Of a stretch of 64,000 nucleotides of DNA, positions 36,491-48,791 are shown one piece after another. The stretch comes from Diospyros lotus. Its lineage: Eukaryota; Streptophyta; Magnoliopsida; Ericales; Ebenaceae. How positions within the stretch are numbered: position 1 is the stretch's first letter; each line of letters begins with the position of its first letter. The notes under the pieces are model-generated. The model was not told the origin of the DNA, ran no database searches, and saw only the letters and a list, made by a program, of their open reading frames with translations. Made by a program: the position numbers and the translations under genes. The DNA lies in assembly GCF_014633365.1 (NCBI RefSeq), contig NC_068350.1:8161922-8225921 (forward strand), in the 5' to 3' direction.

Positions 36491-37152
36491 AAACCGTTGC
36501 TATTGCATGAGATGTATGATTACGTTATAATGGTTTTGTTATGTAGTACTATAGTAACTGTCTCGGATAAAGTCTGGAGACTAATAAATTTTTAAATTCA
36601 TTGGGTATTTAGTAAATTTTAGGATGTTTTTAGTAACTTTTAATATTTAGTAGTAATTAACTTTTAACATTTAAACCCCCCACTGGATTTAAATGGGAAA
36701 TGACAGAAAATTTTAGTGGGTTTTCAAACCCAGCTTAAATATCACATTTTAATTAATTTATTAAATATTAAATATTAGATAACACCTAAATAAATATAAA
36801 AATATACTGATCTTTCTGTTTGGATTTGAGTCCTAAAATTTGGAAAGTCTCTAGAAGACAACAAATATATTTCCAGGAAAGAGGGAAGTAGTTTTTAAGA
36901 GATTATTAGTTTAATCATTTTTGGCGGCTAAGGAACTCCATTAAATGCACGTCTTGAACATATATAGAAATCAACTGAAGTCCGACCTGAATGTTCCATC
37001 ATCGTCTTTCTTTATATACCCAGCTCTCAAACTAAACCCCCTTATTCGCTAGCCTATGATTTATTAACCCGACGGCCAACGCAAAGAAGAAACGAACGGA
37101 TCGAATCACAGACTGCCCTCCTCCTTCAACAAGTAGTCTCTCTGACGCACCC
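36491..37152 (+). promoter_or_regulatory. Upstream region and core promoter of the EXO70 gene
   Basis: TTTATATACC at 37,011-37,020 is a plausible TATA box about 135 bases before the chosen ATG. The transcription start would fall near 37,045. No transposon termini were seen between the MITE at 36,482 and the gene. Confidence 0.5.
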
Positions 37153-38643
37153 ATGAAGCCAAGTCTCGCAGCCGCGGAGACGATGATCATGAAATGGAAC
37201 CCGGAAGCTTCGACCTTCGCCAAAGTCACTTCCCTCTTCTACGAGAACCGTGGAGAAGCCAGAGATTTCATCAACTGCGTTGCTGAATTACAGAAAACCA
37301 TGCATTACCTGGTTAAGGAAGATCCGCAATCAGGGAAACTCGTACGTAGTCAGAAACTGATCGAGATTGCCATGAAGCGACTTCAGAAGGAGTTCTATCA
37401 GATTTTGTCAGCGAATCGAGCTCAATTGGATCCGGAATTGGTGTCCGTAGGATCCTCGCTACCTTCGACACGATCCAGCACGTCGGACAATGACGATGAC
37501 GGTGGGCCTGAGGCGGACAGTCAGATCGCAGGAGAATCTGTCTCTGAAGTCGAGCAAGTTTCGGCCGCTGTCATGGCTGATCTGAAGCTGATCGCCGAGT
37601 GTATGATGTCAACTGGTTACGGAAAAAAGTGCGCGAAGATATATAAGACTATACGAAAATCAATAGTTGATGAAGGTATATATCGACTCGGAATAGAGAG
37701 AGTGAGCTCTTCCAGAATTCACAAGATGGATAGGGATTTGATGGAGTTGAAAACAAAAAATTGGTTGAGCTCTATGAAGATTGCTGTGAAAACTCTATTT
37801 AATGGGGAGAGAATTCTTTGTGATTACGTTTTCACTGCATCCGATATCATCAGAAAATCATGTTTCGCTGATATCACGAAAGAAGGAGCGCAAATTTTGT
37901 TTGGATTCCCGGAATCTGCAGTGAAAAACAGAAAGAAATCGCCGGAAAAGGTTTTCCTTATGCTTGACATGTACACGGCAATCTCGGAAAACTGGCCGGA
38001 GATGGAGTCCATCTTCGCATTCGAATCCACCTCCGCCGTACTATCACAAGCCATCACTGCGCTGGTCAAGCTCGGAGAATGTGTCCGGACAATGGTAGCC
38101 GATTATGAATTGGCGATCCAGAAGGACAGATCCAAGTCGCCCGTTCCCGGCAGCGGCGTTCATCATCTAACAATTGAGGTCATGAATTACCTCTTTCTCC
38201 TCGGCGATTACAGCAACACTCTGCCAGACATCCTCACCTATTCTCCGTACCGGGCAAAGTCATCCTTACCTGAGTCTTTCTTCCACACCTCCGATTCCGA
38301 CGAATCCCCGAGTCAGGCTATCTCCACCCATTTCGGATGGCTGATCCTCGTCCTCCTCGGCAAACTCGACAGCAAAGTAGCGCACTACAAAGACGTCTCT
38401 CTCGCTTACCTCTTCTTAGCCAAAAATCTCCAATACGTTGTCGACAAAGTACGCAAATCGAACCTCAAGCGCCTGCTCGGCGATGATTGGATATCCAAGC
38501 AAGAATCCAGAGTCAAGCAGTTCGCATCCAATTACGAGCGGCTAGCGTGGGGCCCCATCATCGAAACCCTGAAGTAGATCCAATGGCAGGCAAGTCGGCG
38601 GAAGAAGTAAAAGAACGTTTGAGGAGATTCAATAGAGCATTTG
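37153..38643 (+). pseudogene. EXO70: EXO70 exocyst subunit, H-clade-like, frameshifted and 3'-truncated
   Basis: A single-exon frame of 474 codons. The N-terminus has the plant EXO70H-type opening (KWNPEASTFAKVTSLFYENR), then AMKRLQKEFYQILSANRAQL, an acidic Ser/Asp linker (about residues 100-125), and the Exo70 domain from about residue 200 (KIAVKTLFNGERILCDYVF, YLFLLGDYS, HFGWLILVLLGKLDSK, YLFLAKNLQYVV, YERLAWGPIIETL). EXO70 proteins tether secretory vesicles at the plasma membrane as part of the exocyst. The frame ends at TAG 38,575, but in the next frame the family sequence continues (EVDPMAGKSAEEVKERLRRF, then NRAF) to 38,642, so one base is missing near 38,569. After NRAF, where the family continues for some 80-100 residues, the sequence switches to MULE DNA. 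Plant EXO70s are usually about 600 residues. The missing 3' end was not seen elsewhere in the window. Confidence 0.9.
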
Positions 38644-39790
38644 TGTGACAACTAGGGTTGGCAGCAAGGTTGGTGGGAGAGTGAATTTTTCAGGTGACGC
38701 AGTAGACAAATCAAGTGAGAGTAGTGTGTCATATACAATTGAATTTGACTTTGATGATACAATAAACATTGATTTCTCTAAGTTTGACTCAGTGAATAAT
38801 GCAAACTATGGTAGAAAAACCAATGGAGGGTTTCATAGCCAAGAGATAGACAAAGGAACTGCTGATACATTTAATGAAAGCATGAGTGAGTGTGGAGGTA
38901 GTTGGAGCGACGTTAATGTTAAGGCAACCTCTGGACAACAGGATGAATCAATACATGTTGATCTTGGTGATGAAACATTAGTTAGTGAGGAAGCTAAAAA
39001 TTATTTTGATTCAGACTCTAGTGAATCAGAGCTAGTTTCTTTTGTAAGTGATCATAATATTGATCAAAATGGTGAATACAGTGATGGTAGGGTTGGGGGC
39101 GATGATAATTCAGATATAAGGAGTCTTAAGGAGGATTCAGCCAATGATGGGGAGTTGAGATACAAGAGAAGGAAGAGTCAAAGGGTTGCATATGACCCTA
39201 ACAACCCTATGAATGGATTTGTGCTTGAAATGATTTTTGATAATGTTTCTCAATTCAGGATGGCTTGCACCAGGTATTCAGTCACTAGAGGTGTTGATCT
39301 AGCTTTTTAGAAGAATGAGCCGGGAAGAATAAAAGCTATATGCAAGTTTAATGGATGCCGCTGGAAAATTTATGCAAGTAAGGACTCTAAAAATAGAGAT
39401 TTTATAGTGAAGGCATATATATCAAAACATAGGTGTTCTAGGGTCTTCAAGAACGAAAGGGTGACATGCAATTATCTGGTTGGTTATTTCAAAGATAAAT
39501 ATTGATTTATCAAAAATCAATTCTAAGGAACTTAAATTCAGATCTAAGAAGGAGTTAAGAGTAAATGTTAATCTGACTATGTCCAAAAGAGCGAGTAGGA
39601 AACTAAAAAAAGGCATGGCAGGTAATCATGTTAAAGAATATGGTCTGCTTTGGCGATTGAATCAACAAACCCAAGAAGCACTGTAAGGGTTGTTCCTAAA
39701 CCAGGAACAAACGAATTTTATGATTCTATGTATGCTTTGATTCATTAACAAGATTATGGAAGGCATGTAGTAGGCCCATTGTAGGAGTGG
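38644..39790 (+). pseudogene. MULE transposase fragment, copy 1
   Basis: Encodes the acidic N-terminal region (FDFDDTINIDFSKFDSVNNA, RYKRRKSQRVAYDPNNPM) followed by a MuDR DNA-binding-type domain (GFVLEMIFDNVSQFRMAC, ICKFNGCRWKIYASKDSKN, VTCNYLVGYFKDK). A TAG at 39,308-39,310 interrupts the domain at a position where copy 2 has CAG. The transposase core is cut: similarity to copy 2 stops at about 39,790, soon after the GGCCCATTGTAGGAGTGGAT region. The left edge is the EXO70 junction at 38,643. Confidence 0.88.
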
Positions 39791-39828
39791 ATAAATGATT
39801 CGCTAGGAGGAAGGCAGGGCTTCAAGTT

Positions 39829-39996
39829 CAGTGGCGGAGTCAAGAAAGAATTTTAGTCTGAGTCAAACTATAATTTTTATCCTGACCAAATTATAAAAAT
39901 TATAATTATTTATAATAATATATATAAAAAATCAAAAAAATAAAAATGCCAGCTGGGTCCTAGGCCCCAATTGGCCAAAACATGGCTCCACCACTG
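39829..39996. mobile_element. hAT-type MITE, 168 bp
   Basis: CAGTGGCGGAGTCAAG...CATGGCTCCACCACTG, with flanks TTCAAGTT and TTCGAGTG (6 of 8 matching) as a decayed 8-bp duplication. It lies close after the point where MULE copy 1 ends. Confidence 0.7.
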
Positions 39997-40745
39997 TTCG
40001 AGTGGAATGGTCTACTGGAAGGAAGCAAATTGCCCCAGGTGGAATGGTCCATTTGGAGGAAGCAAGTGGTTCCTGGTGCAATGGCCCAATAAAAGATCAC
40101 CCAGAGGGGGTGAATTGGGTATTTTGAATATTTTTTAGATATTAAAATATTTTGCATCAAAACTAATTTGAAATGATATTTTTCATAACATAAAAAAGTT
40201 GTAGCAGATTGATAAAGGTTTACATGCATTAAAAGATTTCTCACAAGGATTGATCCAAACATATTTCAGACATATAATATATATGTATGTATAGATCAGA
40301 GACAGCATTTGAAGATAAGAATAAGAAAACTGTTATGATGGCAAAAATAACATTTTGCTTTTACTTCTAAAATTTAATCTTCAAATCTGATGGAAGACAT
40401 GTGCATTTGAGAAGTATGCATGAAAGTAGTGATGTTTAAAATCTTTTATGCTTACAATGAAAACTAGAATTGTTGTACTTGAAACTAGTAATGCCAAAAT
40501 CAAATGATAAAACTTTGTATGGGTATGAGGAAGATAATACCATAAAAAATCTAATAAGCAAACCACAAGAACACAACATTTTTTAGTGGTTCAACCAACA
40601 AGTCGTTGATAAGGATTTTGAAAACATCTACTAAGAGATTTTAGCTTTATAGGGATCAACTATAATCTATACATAATTTTTACAAGCTCAACTAAAATCT
40701 TCATTTTTTTACGGGCTAAGTAGGAAACCAGCTTTTCATAGGAAA
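39997..40745. other. Unclassified repeat, target of solo LTR 5
   Basis: Contains AGAGGGGGTGAATTGGG and GTGGTTCAACCAACAAGTCG, phrases I associate with plant retrotransposon LTR/leader sequence, but no termini could be set. It continues after 45,300. A short AATGGTC...GGAAGCAA phrase is duplicated at about 40,007 and 40,046. Confidence 0.35.
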
Positions 40746-40750
40746 ATCTG

Positions 40751-43700
40751 TGTAACGACTCGCCTCCCGAATCCCCTACCGCGTATAAAGGGTCTGTGAG
40801 AGGGTCATTATTTGAATAATATCGAACAATAACATAAACTAAAACTCACACACAACTCTTTTAGAAACTATAACTTTTTACATTACATAACATTTCATAA
40901 CTATTTTTACATAATCATTTACAACTTGAGCTTGAGCCCACTTGGGTTTACATAACATACATCCATCTCAAAAACATAAAACATTAACCTTAACACCAAC
41001 ACCATGACACCCAGGATCTAGTTTTAGGAGAACTCTGCACTTGTTACTGTGACTGAGCGATTTGGACCCAACCTCGTTGAGCGTACCTGCAAACTCAGGC
41101 TATCATCTTTCCTGAAATGATGGAAAGCAAACGTGAGTCGCGAGACTCAGCAAGCTCATGAAAGAATGGCTGTATGTTAAGGATAAAACTTTTCCCCAAC
41201 ACCCTATGCAATTCATGCCAATGCAACATCATACCATGCCACAATCAATATATACCTTAGCTCTAAATGCATAACATAAAATCAACTGCACATAAAGGGT
41301 CATTGGGGCCCCACATAAGCCACACCTTAGCACCCAACTCCCGCATACAAACCTATTGCAGCCTAATATAAGCTACCATATCATCATTACACAAAATCCA
41401 CCATTTTCCTAACCTTAGTCGGTTTTCCTAACATTCATAACATCACTTTCCTGTCATCCATCATATCATCCTACCATGCTGCGATTGTGGTCCACTGCCA
41501 CGACCTACGATCCGTGGTGGGCGCCACCCATCCTCATCACTCATAGCCACACATCCTCACCATTTAATGCAATAAATAGCAAATGCAATGGCTTTTGTAG
41601 CATAAACGTGATGACAAGGCCCCTATAAATCAGGCATCAGGCCATGCTATATCCACATAGGAATACACACATGCGAAATGCTCTAAATGGACCGACTTAC
41701 CTAGAGAACCCAAGTTGGCTCTTAGACCAATCAGGTTATGCAAATGCTCACACATCCCATCACACACAAAGCACACAACCCCCTCCAAATGAATGCAACC
41801 CAACCCCCTACAGCACACACATCATGATATGCACCAAGTCAAGGCAAGAATCTGACGGTACTAGCTTTTACAGCCCATCTAACGCTTATCGTAACAGCCA
41901 ATAACTGGCGCCCATACATCCAGCCATCCACTGCCACGACTCACGGTCGACGGTCAATGGTTTTGTACCCCATACCCTAAGACACACCCAGACAGAATTA
42001 AGCTTACATCCTTTAGACTTAGCATCTCATGATCATTCATGTACTCGGTAACATAAACATTAACATACCATATTTGTCCTCATTTCTCATCATACATAAA
42101 CACCTGACTCAAAACTCACATATTAAACATTAATTCCACCTCTCTCATTGAGACTTTTAGCAAAACCTCATAAATCCGACCATAGCCAACTTCTTCTAAA
42201 AACCTAGCCCCTAATAGGTACGACATCATTCCCAAGGAAAGTGGAGCGATACAAAGTCCCGTGACAGACGAAGTCAATGACACAAAGAAACCATTTACTT
42301 GACTATTTGCATCACCAATAAACTCATTAATAATATATAGGTCATGGAAGGGTTGCCACGCGAATGATCATTATTAATGCGTGGAACCGAGTCACGATGA
42401 GGGAGAGAATAAAATACTAGAAATCACAGAGACTCAAGTAAGAACTAAAGAATATAGGATGAGGGTTAAGAGCTTGCCTTTACTTGGCTGATTCTTGCAT
42501 TTTCTACGCTCCCGATGCGAAGTAAAACATTTCCTAACAATTAATAAAATCGTGGCTTAAATTAATTAAACCCAACTGCATAGATTACATAATCAATCCG
42601 TATAAAATCTATAATTTAGATATATAACGTTTACTCACTTATAGGAATATTTTTAACACCAAATAGCTCATTAATCCCTTGATTTCTTCCCCATTTCCTT
42701 CTCTTTTCTTCCATTCCAGCTGCTGGCCAAACACCATATTCTCCTTTCATTTTCCTCCTTCCCTCCCTCTCTTTTCCTCTTTGTTTGGGCTTTAAAATGG
42801 CCAAAATTTTTTTTACCTTAAATAGCAAAAATGAAAGAGACTTGGCGGCCAAGGCGGGAAGAGCTCCAAGTACGCGCCACGTGGCGTGCTTATAGTGCCA
42901 CGTTGTTTCGAGCTGGCCTTGTTGATAAAATCAACAATTCTTTCCCTAACGCACTCCTGCTCTCCCTCGGCCTCGAATCCGCGCTCGCCTCCCTCGCACA
43001 CGCGCACTCGACCAGCTGAGCTGGTTCTTCCCTCATTAAATATGCACCCTAAATTAATTATAAGGAGACCTCCTGGACCTTCCCCAAAATTACACCAACA
43101 CCCCCAGGACTTGTGACGCCCCGTCCCCACTACCGGGTGTCACCGTAACCCAAGGTTACGTCAGTAGATCCCACTCCGAAGGCCGGATATGCCCTAACAA
43201 CAGGGGGATAAAATGACGTGGGGGCCCTGGGTGGGGTCCAGGCTTCACCGCCTCCGGCTATCGAGAACTCGAGGTCTAAGACTCATTTGCAATGGAATGA
43301 CACTCGAGTCTCGAATCTGACCTATGCCTTATGAGCAGATTAATAAACTACAATTAAGGTATAACATAATTTACTCACACAAAGTACTCATTAAAAGTAA
43401 CAAGTCCAATTGGGAAATACAAACAACGTTCAACACAACCACAAATAATTACATGACAGACACGAGTTACTAGGTTGCATTCCTATCATGGGTTGCCATT
43501 CTCATCATTCAGCTGGTCTTTGGCATACGCCGCATTCCCTTTACCGGACCCCGAACTATCTATATGGTTAGTGGGAATGAAAGGGGGTGAGTCCTAGGAC
43601 TCAGTAAAAATAATATGCAATGCAGTAAATTATTAAGCATGACATCATAGATAAATATGAAGTGTAACATGCATGCAAGCGCGTCCACCACACCTATCTC

Positions 43701-45295
43701 AGGCTCTAGGTGGCCCCTAGTGGTTTCCTCCAAGACCCTATCTCGAGACTCCCACGGTCAGAAATCCACAGCCTCATGCCTAGGCACTCTCTCAACATCT
43801 TATGCAAGGCATGACAAAAGTAATTTACACACAAAACATATTAAACCCTTACCTCGAAATATATGCCGCTTGCTGATTCGTTAGTCTTACCATCAATGCA
43901 CCCAAAATCCCTTAACAAAATATTTAAACGTAATGTCAATAAACTAATTTAGCAACCCATAACTAAATTCACTTAGTTACCGAGCCCACTGGTTTAGCTA
44001 ATTCATTAATTGACTAAATTAGTTAACCAAGTAACTAACTTACTAATTAATTGTTAATTAACTAATTTAGACAGATTATTTACCTCAAGATGATGAACCC
44101 TTCTTTCTTCCTTTGCTTCTCTACCTTCAATTTGCTTTCACTTCTCCGCGGCCAACTTCCCTATTTATACTAGATTTCCATGAGCCATTACATAATTTAT
44201 TTATTTTATAGCCATCATTTGATAACCCACTACAGGTTACATAATCATTCAATTTTCAAAGGCCATTATTCATTTCAATTTCTAAAGCCATCACATAATT
44301 TATTTATTCCATAGCCATCAATTGATAGCCCATTCAAGGATACATTATCATTATTATTCTCTCAAGTTTCAAGAGCATTTGCATTATATAGTATATTATA
44401 TAATATTCCTCAAGTCAAGTGAACCCACTGAATGCACCCCCAGACTTAGCCATGCATATACATATTATAAAACTTACTTGCACACCCATATACCATATAC
44501 CTCATTGCACATGCGCACATGTAATTTATTATATAATAAAAATTACATATAAATTCATAAATTATATTCATACTCTCACTTCAACCTTTCATATTATAAT
44601 TACATCCTCAATATCAATTTTATTTAGATTAAAATATTGAAATTTCAAGATTAATAATTCAATATTTACTCGATAAAGGTCAATTTCGTCCATGCGCCTA
44701 CACGGGATCTTTATTCCACCCGAAAATACTTCAGGGTTACCTCATTGGCAAAATCGAACTACCCCTAAGGTCCCTCTCAGCTTCCCGGAGGCCCCTCCTA
44801 CTACCATTCAGTACCAACATTCATTCGGGCTTATACACAAATTATTTATTTTCGGTTTGACTATTTCTAGCATCATTAGGCTCATCTCGAGATGTTCACC
44901 AATCTCATGCCCTCTTCCCTGGACATCCAAGTCCCAAAGCATTTCCTGCCATCGATTCAACAATTTATAAATTTTCTCAAAATCTCACCTTAAAATCTAT
45001 ATACTAATCATTTCCAAAATTAGGGATGTTACAAGACTTCCGAAATTCACACACACACCTCACTCCTCATTTCTCTTTATTACACTTATACCCCGAACAT
45101 TCCCAAAAATTCATCCATTTAATTCCTTTATTATTTCCATAGATACTCCCAAATAAATTAATTATTTGCCTCAATTTCTCATTTCATCACGACAACATAA
45201 ATTATTATTTTTCCTTAAATCTCTAAATACTCAACAATGACCTCAAGCACAGGAATTAATACCTATTATTTATCTCCAAATTTTGGGATGTTACA
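40751..45295 (-). mobile_element. Solo LTR 5, itself interrupted by solo LTR 6
   Basis: TGTAACGACTCG...TTGGGATGTTACA with flanks ATCTG (40,746-40,750) and ATTTG (45,296-45,300), 4 of 5 identical. Subtracting the nested element leaves about 2.6 kb, the size of solo LTRs 2, 3 and 7. Orientation is inferred as minus because the GTGAGTCGCGAGACTCAGCA region lies near the left end. Overlapping short frames (41.6 kb, 42.6-43.1 kb) show no family motif. Confidence 0.75.
43112..45033 (-). mobile_element. Solo LTR 6, nested in solo LTR 5
   Basis: TGTGACGCCCCG...TAGGGATGTTACA, 1,922 bp, flanks GGACT (43,107-43,111) and AGACT (45,034-45,038), 4 of 5 identical. A reverse TATAAATAG is at about 44,161-44,170. 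Pairing the outer end at 40,751 with 45,033 instead would give unrelated flanks, which supports this nesting. Contains the palindrome GAGTCCTAGGACTC at about 43,590. Confidence 0.75.
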
Positions 45296-45300
45296 ATTTG

Positions 45301-46420
45301 TAACCTCTACTTTTGACGGGTTACGTAGTAATCCTAGCTTTCACAAGACCAACTGTAACCTTTACATGTAGCTTTTTCAAACTAGACTCGATTACAACCT
45401 TTCAAATGATTAAGCTTAACCTTTAACAAGTTTCACAATTTTTGTGAAATGATTTTTTTTTTTAAATATAAGATAATATAATGATTTCAAATATTTTCTT
45501 GAACAAAAGAGAGTTATAAGAATATGAATGAATAAAACACTCAACTCTCTAATTTCTGGTTTAAGAAGATCTGCATAAAACTCGATTAAATAATGGCTTG
45601 AAGTGAAAGAAGATGAGCATGAAAAACTTATCACTCAAGCAATGACTTTTTGCCTGAAATCGAATTCAAGTTGGTCGTGTCTAGGTATAGGATGGCTTGA
45701 CATCTTTCGAAAAACAACTTAGGCTTGCTTCACACAGCAACAACATGATCTCGTGTAACACTTGACTTTTTATAGAAGTTTTAAGACTTGGAATTTTCCT
45801 TGATACTTGTATATACTCACAGCTTTTTTTGATTTGACTGATAACAGTCAAATTTGTTAAGAAAAATATGCATAATATATATATATAAACATTTTGCACA
45901 TTATGTATAAGCATATTTATCTTCTTGTTATGAGATGACATATCAGACTTCTTAAAATAAACTGATAATGTTCAAATTGTCAAAAGATGTCCTTTCTTTC
46001 TTTTGAGTAACTATAATAATTTTTGAAATCTGACAGTTGATATTCGACTATCGTATAAGGTTTACTTGACTAATCTAGCAACTTACTTGATTGGCTATAT
46101 ATATAATGTAATCGATTGTATCAAAGGCTTACTCAAATATGACCAAGTCATTACTCAACTATAATGGAAGTCACATAACCTTTCGTTAACTACTCGATTA
46201 CAAGACGAAGCTTACTCGACTAATAGACATCTTTAATTGAGTACAAACACTTGATACTCGATTATCCTTAAGATAAAATACTTAACCAGCATCCAACCTA
46301 TCTTTACTCGACTAACACATATTTAATCGATTATCAAAATATATTAGTCGATTGAAAATAAACTTTACTCAATTGAAAAATAGGAATTTATTGGTTATGC
46401 ACAAAAAATAAGAGTTTATT
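45301..46420. other. Continuation of the solo LTR 5 target, no gene seen
   Basis: Rich in TACTCGACTAA/TTAATCGATTA-type words (46,040-46,370), suggesting old repeat DNA. No coding region supported. Confidence 0.4.
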
Positions 46421-48791
46421 GGTTGCCGGAGGGGAAACACATTGCACACATGGGCCGAGAATAATTTATAACAATGATGCAATTTATGACATGATCAAAG
46501 TGAGTAAGGTAATGACATATTGGAGTTTTTTTTTTTCTTTTTGGAACATTACACTAATACACCTAATCTTGCCCCTAGTAGTTCAAATGTGGAATTCAAC
46601 CCTATATTAACAAATGAATCTAGTGATGAAGTTAATGTGACAACTAGGGTTAGTAGCAAGTTTGGTGGGAGAGTGAATTTTTCAAGTGACAGTAGACAAA
46701 TCAAGTGAGAGTAGTAAGTCATATATAATTGAATTTGACTTTGATGATACAATAAACATTGGTTTCTCTAAGTTTGACTCAGTGAATAATGCCAACTATG
46801 GTAGAAAAACCAATGGAGGGTTTCATAGCCAAGAGATAGACAAAGGAGCTGCTGGTATATTTAATGAACGCATAATGAGTATGGAGGTAGTTGGAGCCAT
46901 GTTAATGTTGAGGCAACATATAGCAGACAACAGGATGAATCAATACACGTTGATCTTGGTGATGAAACATTAGTTGCTGAGGAAGCTAAAAATGATTCTG
47001 ATTCAAACTCTAGTGAATCAGAACTGGGCTACTTTGTAAGTGATGATAATATTGATCAAAATGATGAAGACAATGATGGTAGGGTGGGGGGCGATGATAA
47101 TTCAGATCTAAGGAGTCTTGAGGAGGATTCAGCTAATGATGGGGAACTGAGATACAAGAGAAGGAAGAGTCAAAGGGTTGCACATGACCCTAACAGCCCT
47201 ATGAATGGATTTGTGCTTGAAATGATTTTGGACAATGCTGCTCAATTCAGGATGGCTTGCACTGGGTATTCAGTCACTAGAGGTGTTGATCTAGCTTTTC
47301 AGAAGAATGAGCCTAGAAGAATAAAAGCTATATGCAAGTTTATAGTGGATGTCCCTGGAAAATTTATGCAAGTAAGGACTCTAAAAGTGGAGATTTTATA
47401 GTGAAGACATATATATCAAAACATAGGCATTATAGGGTCTTCAAGAACAAAAGGGTGACATGCAATTATCTGGTTGGTTATTTCAAAGATAAGATAAATG
47501 ATTTATCAAAAATCAACTCTAACTCAAATTCTGAGCTAAGGAGTTAAGAGTGAATGTTAATATAACTAATTCTAAAAGAGAGAAGGAAATTGAAAGAAGA
47601 CACGGCAGGTAATAATGTTGAAGAATATGGTCTTCTTTGGCAATATGCAGTTGAAATTGAATCAACAAACCCAGGAAGCAAAGTAAGGGTTGTTACTAAA
47701 CCAGAACGAACAAATTTCATGTTCTATGTATGCTTTGATTCATTGAAATGAGGATGGAAGGCATGTTGTAGGCCCATTGTAAGAGTGGATGAATGCTTCT
47801 TGAAAACACCTTGTAAATGAGAGTTATTAACTGTTATTGGAAGGGATGCAAATGAATTCCATTGCTTGGACTGTGGTTAGGAAAGATAATACAGAAACTT
47901 GGGTGTGGTTTCTCAGGTTACTCAAAAATGATATTGGTGTTATTGAGGGACATAATTTTGTAATAATGTTAGACATGCAAAAGTATGTATTATCTTAATA
48001 TGACTATTTATAATGAAATCTAAGTTGTTCAATTGATTTTTTTTATGTAATTATCTTTTATTTAAATTTTTTAATGGTTTAATTGATGTTGTGCAAAAAA
48101 AGTTGCCAAATGCAGAACATCTTTGGTGTGCAATGCACATTTACATGAGATGGCAGAAAAAGTAAAGAGTGAATGAATTGAGGAAGCAGTTTCGGAGATG
48201 TGTATAGAGTCCTTATTGGCAAGATTTTGAAGATCAATTTATAGTTCTAAATGGTATAGCTGTTGGTTCTGTAAGTGATCTTTTGAGTTACCCTCCTGCC
48301 AGTTGGTGTAGAGCATATTTTTCCATCATGCAAAGTTGACGCTGTTGACAATAACCTTTGTGAATCTTTCAATGGCATCCATATAGAATCTAGGACAAAA
48401 CAGATATTAGGCCTACTTGAAAAATTAGGATACATATGATGAATAGAATACCAATAAAGAGGGCGAGTGTGCAAAATGGGTTGCAAATGTTAGTCCTGCA
48501 GCCATTGAGAGATTAGAAAAAAATATGCATAGATCTTGTAATCGTCATGTAGATTTTAATGAAGATAAAGGTTATGAAGTATGTGAGGGGAAGGATAGAC
48601 ATACTATCAACTTAAGAGGGAGGTCATGCACATGTAGGTCCTTGGACCTATCATGCATACCATGTCCCCATGATATTTGTTAGATTGTGTTTTCAAATAA
48701 GGCCGAAGGTGGTGACAATGTTTCAGGCGTGTATGATATCTTTATAGGCCTCGGCTTGTGATTGAAGTATAATCCAAATATCACCATTTAT

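Noticed and set aside
42631..43130. Frames of 73-105 codons
   Set aside because: Inside solo LTR 5 with biased composition. The left LTR 6 border cuts through the end of one frame.
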